64,000 bases of DNA, from assembly GCA_963798325.1 (NCBI GenBank), contig CAWCSS010000001.1, forward strand, positions 124,001 to 188,000. The letters run 5' to 3'. The notes under the pieces are model-generated. The model was not told the DNA's origin, did no database searches, and saw only the letters and a program-made list of their open reading frames with translations. Source of the DNA: Solirubrobacter sp963798325 (GTDB taxonomy: Bacteria > Actinomycetota > Thermoleophilia > Solirubrobacterales > Solirubrobacteraceae). The position numbers and the translations under genes are program-made. Shown piece after piece: positions 35,110-48,869 of this stretch. Positions within the stretch are counted from its first letter, which is position 1. Every line of letters starts with the position of its first letter.

Positions 35110-37578
35110 GTGACCTTCAAGGCCCTTGCCCTTGCCCTCATAGCGTTGGTAATCGCGCCGGCGGCCGCCGTCGCGGCACCACCGGACCCGTTGGCCCGAG
35201 GGCCATACACGCCCACGACGCTCGATCCGTTCCGCGCGGGAACGTATGACCTGCAGGAGCCCAACGCCGCCGGCGGCGCCGTCACCGGCCAGGCGGGGGC
35301 GGCGACGCTGCAGATCCGCGGCTCGCTCTACTACCCGGCCAACCGGTCCAGCGCCTCGCCGATCATCATCCTCGTGCACGGCAACCACGGCAGCTGCGAC
35401 TCCGGCTCGGCGCCGAACTGCACCGCCTTCAAGCGCAACGACCGCGGCTACGCGTACCTGGGTGAGAACCTCGCCACCTGGGGCTACACGGTCATGTCGC
35501 TCGACCAGGATCAGCTGATCTACTACCAGGACGGCCTCGCGCGCGGCATGCACCAGCGCCGGCTGCTGATCGCGGCCGCGCTCGATTCGCTCTACGCGGC
35601 CAACCAGGCCCCGCTGCCCGAGGGCGACAACTTCAACATCGGCGGCGCGCTGGTCGGCAAGCTCGATTTCAACCGCATCGGCCTGATGGGCCACTCCCGC
35701 GGCGGCGACGGCGTCACCGACTTCATCGATTACAACCGGACGCGGCCCGCGCCCGGGCGCAAGTACAACCTGCGCGGCGTGATCGCGCTCGCCCCGACCG
35801 ACTACGAGCGCCGCGCGCCCTACGGCGTGCCGTTCATGACGATGTTCGGCTACTGCGAGGGCGACGTCACCAACCTGATGGGCGCCCGTCAGTACGAGCG
35901 CAGCCAGTACATCGAGCCCGGCGATCCGTTCCCGCGGATCCAGGTCGCGCTGCTCGGCGCCAACCACAACTGGTTCAACAGCGTCTGGTTCGCCGACGGC
36001 GACGACGCCACCGGCAGCGACACCGCCTGCGGCACCAGCCAGCCGAACAACATCCGGTTGAGCGGCGGAACGTACAACCTGACGACCCGCGGCTCGGGCG
36101 ACCCGGCGCTCATGGGCGACCAGGAGAAGGCCGGCCTCGCGGTCATGTCCTCCTTCTTCCGCCGCTACGTCGGCGGCGACGTCGCCTTCGACCCGTACAT
36201 GACGGGCGAGGTCAGCGAGGACGGCGTGACGCCGCAACTGCCCGCGTCCGCCTGTCCCACCTCGGCCTCCGGCATCCGCATCCCCTGCTTCGACCGCCTG
36301 ATGACGAGCTACTTCGCCGAGCCGGCCGCGCGCCGCGACGTCCTGCGACCCGAGACCGACAACCCGCTCGAGGTCTCGGCGCTCGGCACCGCGATCACCG
36401 GCAGCGGCTTCTCGAATCCGTACTTGGTCGGCGGGGGCATCTCCCCCCTGCCGGCGACCACGCCGGGCGGGTTCGACTGGTGCAATCCCGAGCCGATCCA
36501 CTTCACCCCGGGCAACCTCGGCGTGAGCGGCCTGCCGACGGCGACCAAGGGCTGCCCGCTTCCCGCGGCCAGCGCGCTCGGCGGACAGAGCGGGACGCGC
36601 GAGAGCGCGCCGGTCAACCACTCCTACGGCCTGCAGCTCGCGCTCGCGTGGGACCAGCCCGCCACGATCGGCACCCGCATCCCCGCCGCATCGGGTGACG
36701 TCCGCGGCTTCAAGGCCCTCTCGATGGGCGCCGCGGTGAACTTCTTCGACCCGCGCAACCCGGCCCGCACCGGCGACGCGATCTGGAACCCGGGTCTCAC
36801 CACCCAGGACTTCTCGATCGTCCTCACCGACAAGGCCGGCAAGGAGGGCATCGTCTCGGCCGCCTCGCCGCGCTTCGGCACCGCACTGCACCAGACGACC
36901 GGCTCGACCACCGCCCGCACCCACATCGTCCTCAACCAGATCCGCGTCCCGCTGAGCGACTTCGCCGCCCAGGGCGTCGACCTGGCCAATCTCCGCAAGT
37001 TCGAACTGCGCTTCGGCGGCGCCGGCAAGCCGGCCACCGGCTCGATCGAGCTCTCCGACGTGCGCTTCCAGGAGGCCGCCGGCGGCTCCGCGGTCTACGC
37101 CGACAAGTACGCCGACATCCCACCGACCGCGCCGCCCGCCGAGGCGGGAGCGCCGGCCGCCGCCGAGGCGGGAGCGCCCGCGGCCGCCAAGGCCCTGGCG
37201 GAGGCCGCCGCCCCGGCCACCGAAGCCGGGACTGACGCCGCCCCGACGGTCGAGGCGGCACCGCTCGCCGCGCCGAAGCCCGCGCCCGCGGCGACGGCGA
37301 CCTGCACGGCGGCCACAGCGACGATCGCCAGCGCGAAGGTCCGCGGCCGCAAGATCACCCTGGCGGGGTCGAGCGTCTGCACCTCCGCGGTCCGGGTCAC
37401 CATCAGCCGCGTGGGCAGCGCCCGCGGGAGCAAGGCCGTCCGCGCGACCATGGCCGCCAGCCGCTGGTCCGCGCGCGCCGCGCTCACCAAGGGCCGCTAC
37501 CGCGTGACCGTCGTCGCCTTGGCCAAGACCGGCGCAAAGGCCGCACCGTCCGCAACCAAGACCGTGACCATCAAGTAG
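35110..37578 (+). CDS. Large secreted alpha/beta-hydrolase (esterase/PET-hydrolase-like fold)
   Basis: An 822-residue exported protein. Signal peptide at residues 1-22 (ALALALIALVIAPAAAVAA). The alpha/beta-hydrolase core has the oxyanion region IIILVHGNHGSCDS and the nucleophile elbow GHSRGG with Ser196; LLGANHNWFN carries the likely catalytic His. A second domain (residues 400-650) ends in a beta-sandwich-like segment (FELRFGGAGKPATGSIELSDVRFQEA). An Ala/Pro/Glu-rich linker leads to a C-terminal basic Ig-like repeat (KVRGRKITLAGSSVCTSAVRVTISR). It is probably an extracellular esterase with a wall-binding tail. GTG start after GGAG. Confidence 0.8.
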   Translation: MTFKALALALIALVIAPAAAVAAPPDPLARGPYTPTTLDPFRAGTYDLQEPNAAGGAVTGQAGAATLQIRGSLYYPANRSSASPIIILVHGNHGSCDSGSAPNCTAFKRNDRGYAYLGENLATWGYTVMSLDQDQLIYYQDGLARGMHQRRLLIAAALDSLYAANQAPLPEGDNFNIGGALVGKLDFNRIGLMGHSRGGDGVTDFIDYNRTRPAPGRKYNLRGVIALAPTDYERRAPYGVPFMTMFGYCEGDVTNLMGARQYERSQYIEPGDPFPRIQVALLGANHNWFNSVWFADGDDATGSDTACGTSQPNNIRLSGGTYNLTTRGSGDPALMGDQEKAGLAVMSSFFRRYVGGDVAFDPYMTGEVSEDGVTPQLPASACPTSASGIRIPCFDRLMTSYFAEPAARRDVLRPETDNPLEVSALGTAITGSGFSNPYLVGGGISPLPATTPGGFDWCNPEPIHFTPGNLGVSGLPTATKGCPLPAASALGGQSGTRESAPVNHSYGLQLALAWDQPATIGTRIPAASGDVRGFKALSMGAAVNFFDPRNPARTGDAIWNPGLTTQDFSIVLTDKAGKEGIVSAASPRFGTALHQTTGSTTARTHIVLNQIRVPLSDFAAQGVDLANLRKFELRFGGAGKPATGSIELSDVRFQEAAGGSAVYADKYADIPPTAPPAEAGAPAAAEAGAPAAAKALAEAAAPATEAGTDAAPTVEAAPLAAPKPAPAATATCTAATATIASAKVRGRKITLAGSSVCTSAVRVTISRVGSARGSKAVRATMAASRWSARAALTKGRYRVTVVALAKTGAKAAPSATKTVTIK

Positions 37579-37856
37579 CCCTTGGGCGCCCCCGCGCCCA
37601 GGCCGGCTCCGTCTTGCCGAGGAGAGCCGGCGCGCCCCGCGCGCGCCGGCGCGAGACAGGCCGGCGCCATGCGCGCTCAGTGCCTCCGCGCGCGCCCAGA
37701 GCGAAGGCTCCTCGCGTCCGGAATCCCCGCCCGGTCGGAGCCTCATGGGGTGTTGACAGTTCTCTGATCTGTCTTTGAATGGACTTCTCCAGCAACGGGA
37801 CCCGCGCCAAGGTGGCAGTCCGGGAGCCGCGCGCGTACCAGGGTCCCGCGCCGAAA

Positions 37857-37910
37857 CGCCGATTCCTCACGCAGAGCAGAATCCGGATTCTGCACTGCAG
37901 CAGGATCCGG
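37857..37910. repeat. Direct repeat copy A with 18-bp palindromic core
   Basis: This 54-base unit starts CGCCGATTCCTCACGCA and ends GGATCCGG. Its core GCAGAATCCGGATTCTGC (37876-37893) is a perfect palindrome. Copy B lies 430 bases downstream and differs by four substitutions and one indel. Confidence 0.8.
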
Positions 37911-38041
37911 GACTCTCCGGGCCCGGGGGTGTTGCGCGAGCGGGCGCGAGCGACCTGGCCGGCGCGAGTGACCCGCCCGCGGCGACCGGCGCGCGGCGCG
38001 CGTGTGACGAGGCCACGGCGTCGCCGTGCGGCGCGGGCAAC

Positions 38042-38158
38042 AGCGGCGCGGTGCGGCGCGGTCAGAACGGCGCGCGCTCGCGGCGCGCGGCGCGGTGCGG
38101 CGCGGCCAGAACGGCGCGCGCTCGCGGCGCGCGGCGCGGTGCGGCGCGGCCTGAACGG
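38042..38158. repeat. 44-bp tandem repeat, about 2.6 copies
   Basis: A unit containing GCGCGGTGCGGCGCGG, CAGAACGG and CGCGCGCTCGCGGCGCGC repeats with a period of exactly 44 bases (equivalent T residues at 38052, 38096 and 38140). The repeats are nearly identical, so they are recent. 44 is not a multiple of three, which argues against a coding repeat. Confidence 0.8.
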
Positions 38159-38286
38159 TGCGTGTGGCGGGGACAGAGCGGCGCGTGCCGCCGCCGGCGC
38201 GGGTCGGCGCCGTCTGCGCGTCGCGGGGTTCGCGTACAGAACCACGCCCCTCGCGAGCGGCGCGACGCACAAGTCCGGCGCGGGAC

Positions 38287-38339
38287 CGCCGATCCTCACG
38301 CACAGCCGAATCCGGATTCTGCACAGCAGAAGGATCCGG
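38287..38339. repeat. Direct repeat copy B
   Basis: The second copy of the 54-base unit, in the same orientation as copy A. The palindromic core is reduced to GAATCCGGATTC, with the left half CGAATCCGGATTCTGC changed at one arm. Confidence 0.8.
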
Positions 38340-38481
38340 CGGAAAGCGGGGCACGGAGTGCGAACGCGGCGACACAGTCGACGCGCCAGAGGGCGCGGAC
38401 TGCCCCGGCGCGCACGGCCTGCGCGGCGAAACGGCGCAGCGGAGCCGGCGCAGCTCGCGCGTGGTCTGCTCGCCCTAACGG

Positions 38482-39018
38482 CTAGGAGGTGCCGGGCTCG
38501 ATCGCAAAGATCAGGAGCGAACCTGGCCGCTGCGGATGCTCGGTGCGCTCGGCCAGGGTCATGCCGAGCCGCTCGGCGACGGCGATCGACGCAAGATTGC
38601 CGGGATCGATACACGCGATAACGCGCTCGAGCTCCAGGGAGTCGAAGGCCGCGGCGACCGCGGCGCGTCCGGCGTCGGTGGCGTAGCCGTTGCCCCAGGC
38701 CGAAGGGTGTAGACGCCAGCCGACCTCGACCTCGTGCGCGTAGGCCGGGAACCACTGCGGGTGGCAGGCGCCGGCGAAGCCGACGATGCCGGCCGGCGTC
38801 TCGAGCGCCCAGAGGCCGAAGCCGTGGGTGTCCCAGTGGGCGGCGAAGCGTTCTGACTGGGCGCGTGACTGGTCCGGCGTGTACGGAACGCCGTCGTTGA
38901 GGTAGGTGACGGCCTGCGGCTGCGCGTTGATCGCGGCCAGGGCTGACGTGTGACGTTTCGTGTCCCACCGGTGCAGGGACAGACGCTCGATCGTCAGGTG
39001 CTCAGGGAAACCGGGCAT
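38482..39018 (-). CDS. GNAT family N-acetyltransferase (RimJ/RimL-like)
   Basis: A 178-residue acetyltransferase of the RimJ/RimL type. The N-terminus LTIERLSLHRWDTKRHTSAL is typical. The acetyl-CoA region reads VEVGWRLHPSAWGNGYATDAG, followed by VIACIDPGNLASIAVAERLGM. Substrate unknown (protein N-terminus, antibiotic or small molecule). It begins 9 bases beyond the rRNA-operon terminator. Confidence 0.85.
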   Translation of the reverse strand: MPGFPEHLTIERLSLHRWDTKRHTSALAAINAQPQAVTYLNDGVPYTPDQSRAQSERFAAHWDTHGFGLWALETPAGIVGFAGACHPQWFPAYAHEVEVGWRLHPSAWGNGYATDAGRAAVAAAFDSLELERVIACIDPGNLASIAVAERLGMTLAERTEHPQRPGSLLIFAIEPGTS

Positions 39019-39027
39019 AGAAACACG

Positions 39028-39053
39028 AAGAGCCGCCTCAAAGGGCGGCTCTT
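39028..39053 (-). terminator. Intrinsic terminator of the rRNA operon
   Basis: AAGAGCCGCC and GGCGGCTCTT form a perfect 10-bp stem around a 6-base loop, followed on the minus strand by CGTGTTTCT. It lies directly downstream of 5S rRNA and just before the acetyltransferase gene. Confidence 0.8.
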
Positions 39054-39065
39054 GGCACTACGAAA

Positions 39066-39184
39066 GGACCGGCGGCGACCTACTCTCCCAGGCCCTTGCA
39101 GGCCAAGTACCATCGGCGCTACGGGGCTTGACTGCTCTGTTCGGAATGGGAAGAGGTATTTCCCCCGTGCAATAGCCACCGGAA
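39066..39184 (-). rRNA. rrf: 5S ribosomal RNA
   Basis: The minus strand has the 5S layout of about 119 bases: helix I ends GGTGGC and GCCGCC, the loop sequence CCCATTCCGAACAG, and TGGTACT with GGGAGAGTAGGTCG near the 3' end. The ends are estimated from helix I pairing. It is third in the operon, 83 bp after 23S. Confidence 0.93.
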
Positions 39185-39209
39185 ATTTGTCAAGACCTCG
39201 CCTCACGCG

Positions 39210-39242
39210 GGCCTTCAAAACTACACAACCCGCCAACGAACG
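39210..39242 (-). other. 3' half of the 23S processing stem
   Basis: The segment after 23S (plus-strand GGCCTTCAAAACTACACAAC, onward to CGCCAACGAACG) is complementary, with a few mismatches, to 42336-42368 before the 23S 5' end. Together they form the long stem that RNase III cuts to release pre-23S. Confidence 0.7.
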
Positions 39243-39267
39243 GGTACCACGAAATCAAAAATTATCC

Positions 39268-44088
<4,821 letters not shown>

Positions 44089-44516
44089 GAACTTCACTGA
44101 GAGCGTCTTACATCACTCGAGGGCTCGTCGGTACACAAGTAACGAGCCGGATGCTTGACAGGGTATTGCTCAGTACTACTGGCACTACTTTTGCACCGCC
44201 GGACAAGTCCGGCAGCACTTGATTCCTTAAGCCGTCCACCGGCTAGTAGCCGGCGTCGGCATATCGAAACCTGGACACTTTCCGATGGCAAGGAAGCCAT
44301 CAGAAGTGCATGCTGTTGAGTTTTCAAAGACCGCTGCGCCTCTTGGCTGGGAGGGGTCTCCTCCGAGTCCGACGCTGCCCGGAACCTTGGTTCCGAGCGG
44401 GCAGTGGAGTCTAGCGCACCCGGCTGCAGGAGTCGAACTCCCTGGCCGGCGGCGCTGCTCTCGGTGCCGCGGCGCGAAAGAGTAGCAGGGGTCTCCCCGC
44501 CCTCAAGGCCTTTGCC
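44089..44516 (-). promoter_or_regulatory. rRNA operon promoters and leader
   Basis: About 430 bases upstream of 16S without a gene. Candidate promoters on the minus strand are TTGAGG (44501-44506) with TACTCT (44479-44484), 16 bases apart, and TTCGAC (44432-44437) with TAGACT (44408-44413), 18 apart. The leader segment GGTCTTTGAAAACTCAACAG (continuing CATGC, near 44309-44333) is complementary to the spacer segment near 42395-42425 and forms the 16S processing stem. The promoters are plausible, not proven. Confidence 0.55.
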
Positions 44517-45677
44517 TCAAAAAATTCTGATCCGCCGGAATTGGCGCTTGCCGAGCTGCATCACGCGGCCGTCCAGCGAGGCCGCCGGCACGTCCAGCGG
44601 ATCGGCCGACATTGGCTCTCCGTCGAGCTTGACGCCGCCCTGCTGGAGCTTGCGCCGCGCCTCAGACCGGGACCCGCCGAAGAGCTCGACGATCACCTGC
44701 GGCAGATGCAGCGTCCCCCCGTTGGCGGCGATCGACGCCTCCTGGATCTCCGTCGGCATCGCCCGTTCGACGAACACGCGATCGAATCCGGCCTCCGCCT
44801 CCCCCGCCGCGGCCGCGCCGTGGAACCGCTCGACCAGCGCTCGCGCGAGCGCGCGCTTCGCGTCGCGCGGGCCCACGTCCGCGGGCGCCTCGCTCCCCAG
44901 CAGCAGCGTGTACCACTGCCCGAGCAGCTCGTCGGGGATCGACAGCGTCCTCGCGTACATCAGCTCCGGTGGATCGGTGATCCCGATCTGGTTGCCGAAG
45001 GACTTCGACATCTTGCGCGTCCCGTCGAGCCCGTTCAGCAGCGGCAGTGTCAGCACCACCTGCGGCGGCTGGCCGAAGGACGTCTGCAGCGCGCGGCCCA
45101 TGAACAGGTTGAAGGTCTGGTCGGTCCCGCCGAGCTCGACGTCGGCACGGATCGCCACCGAGTCATAGCCCTGGAGCACCGGGTACAGGAGCTCCAGCAA
45201 GGACACGGGCTCCGCCGCGGCCATGCGCTTGGCGAAGTCGTCGCGCTCGAGCAACTGGGCCACCGTGACCGTGCGCACCAGGCGAAACAGGTCCTCCATC
45301 GGCATGTCCAGCCATTCGGAGTTGCGCCGGACCTCGAGCCGCTCGTCGGCGGCCAGGACCTTGGTCGCCTGGTCCAGATAGGTCTGCGCGTGCTCGTCGA
45401 TCTCCTCGCTGGAGAGCACCGGCCGCGTCGCCGAGCGGCCGGACGGGTCCCCCACGCGCGCGGTGTAGTCGCCGATGATCAGGACCACCGTGTGACCGAG
45501 ATCCTGGAACTCGCGCAGCTTCTGCAACACCACGGTGTGGCCGAAGTGGAGGTCCTTGGCGGTCGGGTCCAGGCCGAGCTTGACCCGGAGTGGGCGGCCC
45601 TCCGCGAGGCGCTTCTCGAGCGCCCCGTCGGGCTTGACGGTGGCGTTTCGAGCCAGGAAGTTCGCGGGAGTCTCCAT
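44517..45677 (-). CDS. tyrS: Tyrosyl-tRNA synthetase
   Basis: TyrS charges tRNA-Tyr. The class I signatures are HFGHT (the HIGH motif) and KMSKS, with LGLDPTAKDLHFGH and VELGGTDQTFNLFMGR between. An S4-like RNA-binding domain is at the C-terminus (LPQVIVELFGGSRSEARRKLQQGGVKLDG). The start is taken as the ATG at 45677 (386 residues); a TTG three codons upstream is possible. It is the gene immediately upstream of the rRNA promoters and reads in the same direction. Confidence 0.95.
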   Translation of the reverse strand: METPANFLARNATVKPDGALEKRLAEGRPLRVKLGLDPTAKDLHFGHTVVLQKLREFQDLGHTVVLIIGDYTARVGDPSGRSATRPVLSSEEIDEHAQTYLDQATKVLAADERLEVRRNSEWLDMPMEDLFRLVRTVTVAQLLERDDFAKRMAAAEPVSLLELLYPVLQGYDSVAIRADVELGGTDQTFNLFMGRALQTSFGQPPQVVLTLPLLNGLDGTRKMSKSFGNQIGITDPPELMYARTLSIPDELLGQWYTLLLGSEAPADVGPRDAKRALARALVERFHGAAAAGEAEAGFDRVFVERAMPTEIQEASIAANGGTLHLPQVIVELFGGSRSEARRKLQQGGVKLDGEPMSADPLDVPAASLDGRVMQLGKRQFRRIRIF

Positions 45678-45788
45678 CCGGGCCAATGCTAGAGTCCGAA
45701 GGGCAAACCGGGCCTGGTCCGCACGGTTTGGAGCCTCGGATCGTTACCGTGGCAGAGTCCCGCATCTCTCGGGGACCGAGCAGCTGTC

Positions 45789-48170
45789 ATGAGCGATAAC
45801 GATCGAACCACGACGATTCCCCCAGCGTCTTCCGACGAAGACGACGGCACCGTGGTCGATTTCCCGCGCGAGCGCACCCGCGCGCGGGGACGGTTGCGGC
45901 TCTGGCGCCACCGGCGCAAGCGCAAGCGGTTCAAGATCCGCAAGCTGCGCGTGCTCCTGCTGCTGGTCGGCTTCGGGCTGCTCGCCGGCGTCTCGACCGC
46001 GTTCGGGATGTTCATGGCCCTCGCGTCGGACCTGCCGCGACTGGAGGACGGCGCGAACCGCCCGTCGATGCTGCTGGACCGCAACGGCGACGAGATCGGC
46101 ACGCTGACCGGCAACGACCGCCGGATCTATCTGTCCGAGAAGGACATCGCCTCGGTGATGAAGCAGGCGATCGTCTCGATCGAGGACCGCCGCTTCTACA
46201 CCTCCAGCGGCGTCGACCTGCGCGGCATCGCGCGCGCCGCCGTGCAGGACGTCACCGAGAAGCGCGCCGTGCAGGGCGCGTCGACGATCCCCCAGCAGTT
46301 CGTGAAGATCTCCCTCGCCGCGGAGAACGAGCGCACCGTCTTTCAGAAGCTGCGCGAGGCGGCGCTGGCCTACCAGCTCACGCGCGCCTGGTCGAAGGAC
46401 CGGATCCTGCGCAACTACCTCAACACGATCTACTTCGGCAACGGCGCCTACGGGATCGAGTCGGCCGCGCGGACCTATTTCCAGTACAACCACGACAAGT
46501 GCGGCGAGGACTCCAACCCGAAGTGCGCCTCCGTGCTGCAGCCCGCCGAGGCCGCGCTGCTCGCCGGGGTCGTCGCCTCCCCCAGTGCCTATGACCCGGT
46601 CCAGCACCCGGTCGCGGCCCGCAAGCGGCGCGACCTCGTCCTGCTGCGCATGTACGAGCAGGGCTATCTGACGCGGTCGCTGTACGACGAGGCCAAGGCG
46701 CAGGACATCCCGAACCCGCAGGACCTGGCGGTGCCCAAGGAGGACACGAAGTACCCGTACTTCACGTCCTGGATCAAGCAGCAGATCGTCGACCGGCTCG
46801 GCGGCGGCCAGCAGGGCGCCCAGCGCGCGTTCGAGGGCGGCCTGCAGGTCAAGACCACGATCGACTCCAAGCTCCAGACGGCCGCGCAGAGCGCGATCGA
46901 GCAGTGGCTCGGCAAGGGCCCGGGCGGCCCGCGCGCCTCGCTGGTCGCGATCTCCAACAAGGACGGCATGGTCCGGGCGATGTACGGCGGTGACAACTAC
47001 CCGACCGCCCCGTTCAACCTCGCCACGCAGGGACAGCGCCAGCCCGGATCGTCGTTCAAGCCGTTCGTGCTCGCCGAAGCGCTGCGCCAGCACATCTCGC
47101 CGCAATCGACGTGGGCCTCGAAGAAGCTGACCTACACCCTCAAGGGCGGCGAGAAGTTCACGGTCAACAACTACGACGACGCGTACGCCGGGGTGCGCAC
47201 GCTCGCCCAGGCGACGACGTACTCCGACAACGCGGTCTACGTGCAGGTCGGCAAGCAGGTCGGCACCAAGAAGGTCGCGGCACTGGTCAAGCGGATGGGC
47301 ATCCGCACGCCGGTCTCCACCAACCTCGCGCTCGCGCTCGGCGCCCCGCGCCACGGCGTGACGCCGCTGGACATGGCCCACGCGTACGAGACCTTCGCCA
47401 CCGGCGGCAAGCTGATCACCGGCTCGCTCTCACCCGGGCAGAGCGACAAGCGGCTGCCCGTGCCGGGGCCGGTCGGGATCGAGCGGATCGACCAGCTCAA
47501 GAAGGGCAAGTACCACGCGGTCGAGCTCGATGACGGCACCAAGCTGATCAACCGGACGCGCGAGAAGCGGGTGCTCAAGCCCGAGATCGCCTCGACCGTG
47601 ACCGGGATCCTCCAGACCGTGATCAAGGAGGGCTCGGCGACGCGCGCCCAGATCCCCGGCGTGATGATCGCCGGCAAGACCGGCACGACCGAGTCCTACG
47701 GCGACGCGTGGTTCGTCGCCTACACCAAGGAGTACACGGTCGCGGTGTGGGTCGGCTACCCGGACAAGTTCAAGCCGATGGAGACCGAGTTCCAGGGCGG
47801 GCCGGTCGCCGGCGGCACCTTCCCGGCGGCGATCTGGAAGGCCTTCATGCTCAAGCTGCTGAAGGTGCACCCGCTGCCCAAGAGCGACGGTGGCGACGGC
47901 ACCGCGACCCCGACCCCGACGCCCGGCGTCGGCACCGGCGTGGGCGGAGTGGCGACCGTCGCGCCGACGGCCGCGCCGCCGGCGACCACGGGCGGGACCG
48001 GCGCGACCACGGCCCCGCCGGCCGAGGTGCCTCCGACCACCAACCAGACGCCCCCGACCGACACGCCGCCGGCGAACGAGCCGCCCGCCGAGCCACCCGC
48101 GGGCGCGGAGCCCGGCGGCACCACCGAGGGCACGGGCGGGGCGACGACCGGCGACGGCACGACCGGCTGA
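45789..48170 (+). CDS. Class A penicillin-binding protein (transglycosylase/transpeptidase)
   Basis: A 793-residue bifunctional peptidoglycan synthase. A cytoplasmic Arg-rich stretch precedes one membrane anchor (VLLLLVGFGLLAGVSTAFGMF). The GT51 domain (about residues 90-270) has IVSIEDRRFYTSSGVD, GASTIPQQFVK and LNTIYFGNGAYGIE. The transpeptidase domain has the SxxK motif in QPGSSFKPFVLAEAL, SDN in TTYSDNAVYV and KTG in IAGKTGTTESYGDAWF. The last 110 residues are a Pro/Thr/Gly-rich extracellular tail. Divergent from tyrS. Confidence 0.95.
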   Translation: MSDNDRTTTIPPASSDEDDGTVVDFPRERTRARGRLRLWRHRRKRKRFKIRKLRVLLLLVGFGLLAGVSTAFGMFMALASDLPRLEDGANRPSMLLDRNGDEIGTLTGNDRRIYLSEKDIASVMKQAIVSIEDRRFYTSSGVDLRGIARAAVQDVTEKRAVQGASTIPQQFVKISLAAENERTVFQKLREAALAYQLTRAWSKDRILRNYLNTIYFGNGAYGIESAARTYFQYNHDKCGEDSNPKCASVLQPAEAALLAGVVASPSAYDPVQHPVAARKRRDLVLLRMYEQGYLTRSLYDEAKAQDIPNPQDLAVPKEDTKYPYFTSWIKQQIVDRLGGGQQGAQRAFEGGLQVKTTIDSKLQTAAQSAIEQWLGKGPGGPRASLVAISNKDGMVRAMYGGDNYPTAPFNLATQGQRQPGSSFKPFVLAEALRQHISPQSTWASKKLTYTLKGGEKFTVNNYDDAYAGVRTLAQATTYSDNAVYVQVGKQVGTKKVAALVKRMGIRTPVSTNLALALGAPRHGVTPLDMAHAYETFATGGKLITGSLSPGQSDKRLPVPGPVGIERIDQLKKGKYHAVELDDGTKLINRTREKRVLKPEIASTVTGILQTVIKEGSATRAQIPGVMIAGKTGTTESYGDAWFVAYTKEYTVAVWVGYPDKFKPMETEFQGGPVAGGTFPAAIWKAFMLKLLKVHPLPKSDGGDGTATPTPTPGVGTGVGGVATVAPTAAPPATTGGTGATTAPPAEVPPTTNQTPPTDTPPANEPPAEPPAGAEPGGTTEGTGGATTGDGTTG

Positions 48171-48206
48171 CGAAGTACCGCGTCATCCGCGGGTTTCGTC
48201 AGTGGT

Positions 48207-48869
48207 TCACGCGGCGAGCGAGGCGCGTAGGCCCGGTGGCCACGGGCGCGAGACGTCCCGTGAGCCGAGCGCGCAGAAGCGCCACGGCAATTCGGCCGCC
48301 TTGGTGATGCCGATCCGCGGACCGGTGACGTAGGGCAACGGGTCGCCGCGCGAGATCAGCACGGGACCGTCGATCAGCGACGTGTTGTTCTCGCTCAACT
48401 CGATGCCGAGCGCCTGGGTGAGCTTGCCGGGGCCGTTGGTGAGCTCGGCGCCGCCGCGGCGCAGGCGCATCGCCTCGACGCCGTGCAGCGGCTCCAGCGC
48501 GCGGATCAGCACCGCCGCGCCGACGCCCGGGGGCTCGCAGACCGCGTTGAGCAACGCATGGATCCCGTAGGAGCGGTAGACGTACGCGGTTCCCGGCGAC
48601 CCGTACAGGACCGCGGTGCGCGGCGTGATCCCGACGTACGCATGGCACGCGGCCTCGGTGAAGTGGTAGGCCTCGGTCTCGACGATGATCCCCGAGCAGC
48701 CGTTGAAGGAGACGACGCACCCGAGCAGCTCGGGTGCGACCTCCAGCACGGGCCGGGCGTAGAACGCGGCGTCTAGGACGTCGAGTCCAGCGCCGCCTTC
48801 GCGTGCGCCAGCTGTTCGCGGATGCGCGCCAGCGAGGTCCCGCCCTCGCTCTCCTTGGACTCGAGCCAT
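48207..48869 (-). CDS. 3-methyladenine DNA glycosylase (Mpg/AAG type)
   Basis: A base-excision repair glycosylase of the alkyladenine (AAG) family. The core has LLGCVV, the catalytic Glu in IIVETEAYHFTEAACHAY, TPRTAVLYGSPGTAYVYRSYGIH and LTNGPGKLTQALGI. The only standard in-frame start is an ATG at 48869, 97 bases inside argH; AAGGG precedes it. That adds about 30 unconserved residues before the domain. If the cell uses a non-standard start near 48775, the protein would have the usual 190 residues. Confidence 0.85.
   Translation of the reverse strand: MARVQGERGRDLAGAHPRTAGAREGGAGLDVLDAAFYARPVLEVAPELLGCVVSFNGCSGIIVETEAYHFTEAACHAYVGITPRTAVLYGSPGTAYVYRSYGIHALLNAVCEPPGVGAAVLIRALEPLHGVEAMRLRRGGAELTNGPGKLTQALGIELSENNTSLIDGPVLISRGDPLPYVTGPRIGITKAAELPWRFCALGSRDVSRPWPPGLRASLAA

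Larger units (their letters stand above)
37579..38481. other. Gene-poor, repeat-filled segment
   Basis: About 900 bases without a convincing gene. Overlapping open frames on both strands are all Arg/Ala-rich and reflect extreme GC content. The segment contains a 54-bp direct repeat pair and a 44-bp tandem repeat, listed separately. ATG-containing sequence at 37779 is followed by no family-like protein. Confidence 0.6.

Noticed and set aside
35014..37746. 910-codon minus-strand frame opposite the secreted esterase
   Set aside because: Gly/Arg-rich with no domain; it mirrors the high-GC esterase gene, which has a signal peptide and catalytic motif.
37857..38339. CRISPR array
   Set aside because: Only two copies of the 54-bp repeat, 430 bp apart, without regular spacers or cas genes.
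37571..38968. Long Arg/Ala-rich open frames across the repeat block
   Set aside because: Composition reflects extreme GC content, frames exist on both strands, and the tandem repeat period would break any coding frame.
44420..44465. tRNA-like sequence GGAGTTCGACTCC upstream of the rRNA operon
   Set aside because: The T-arm would need non-standard pairs, and no anticodon or acceptor stem can be folded around it.
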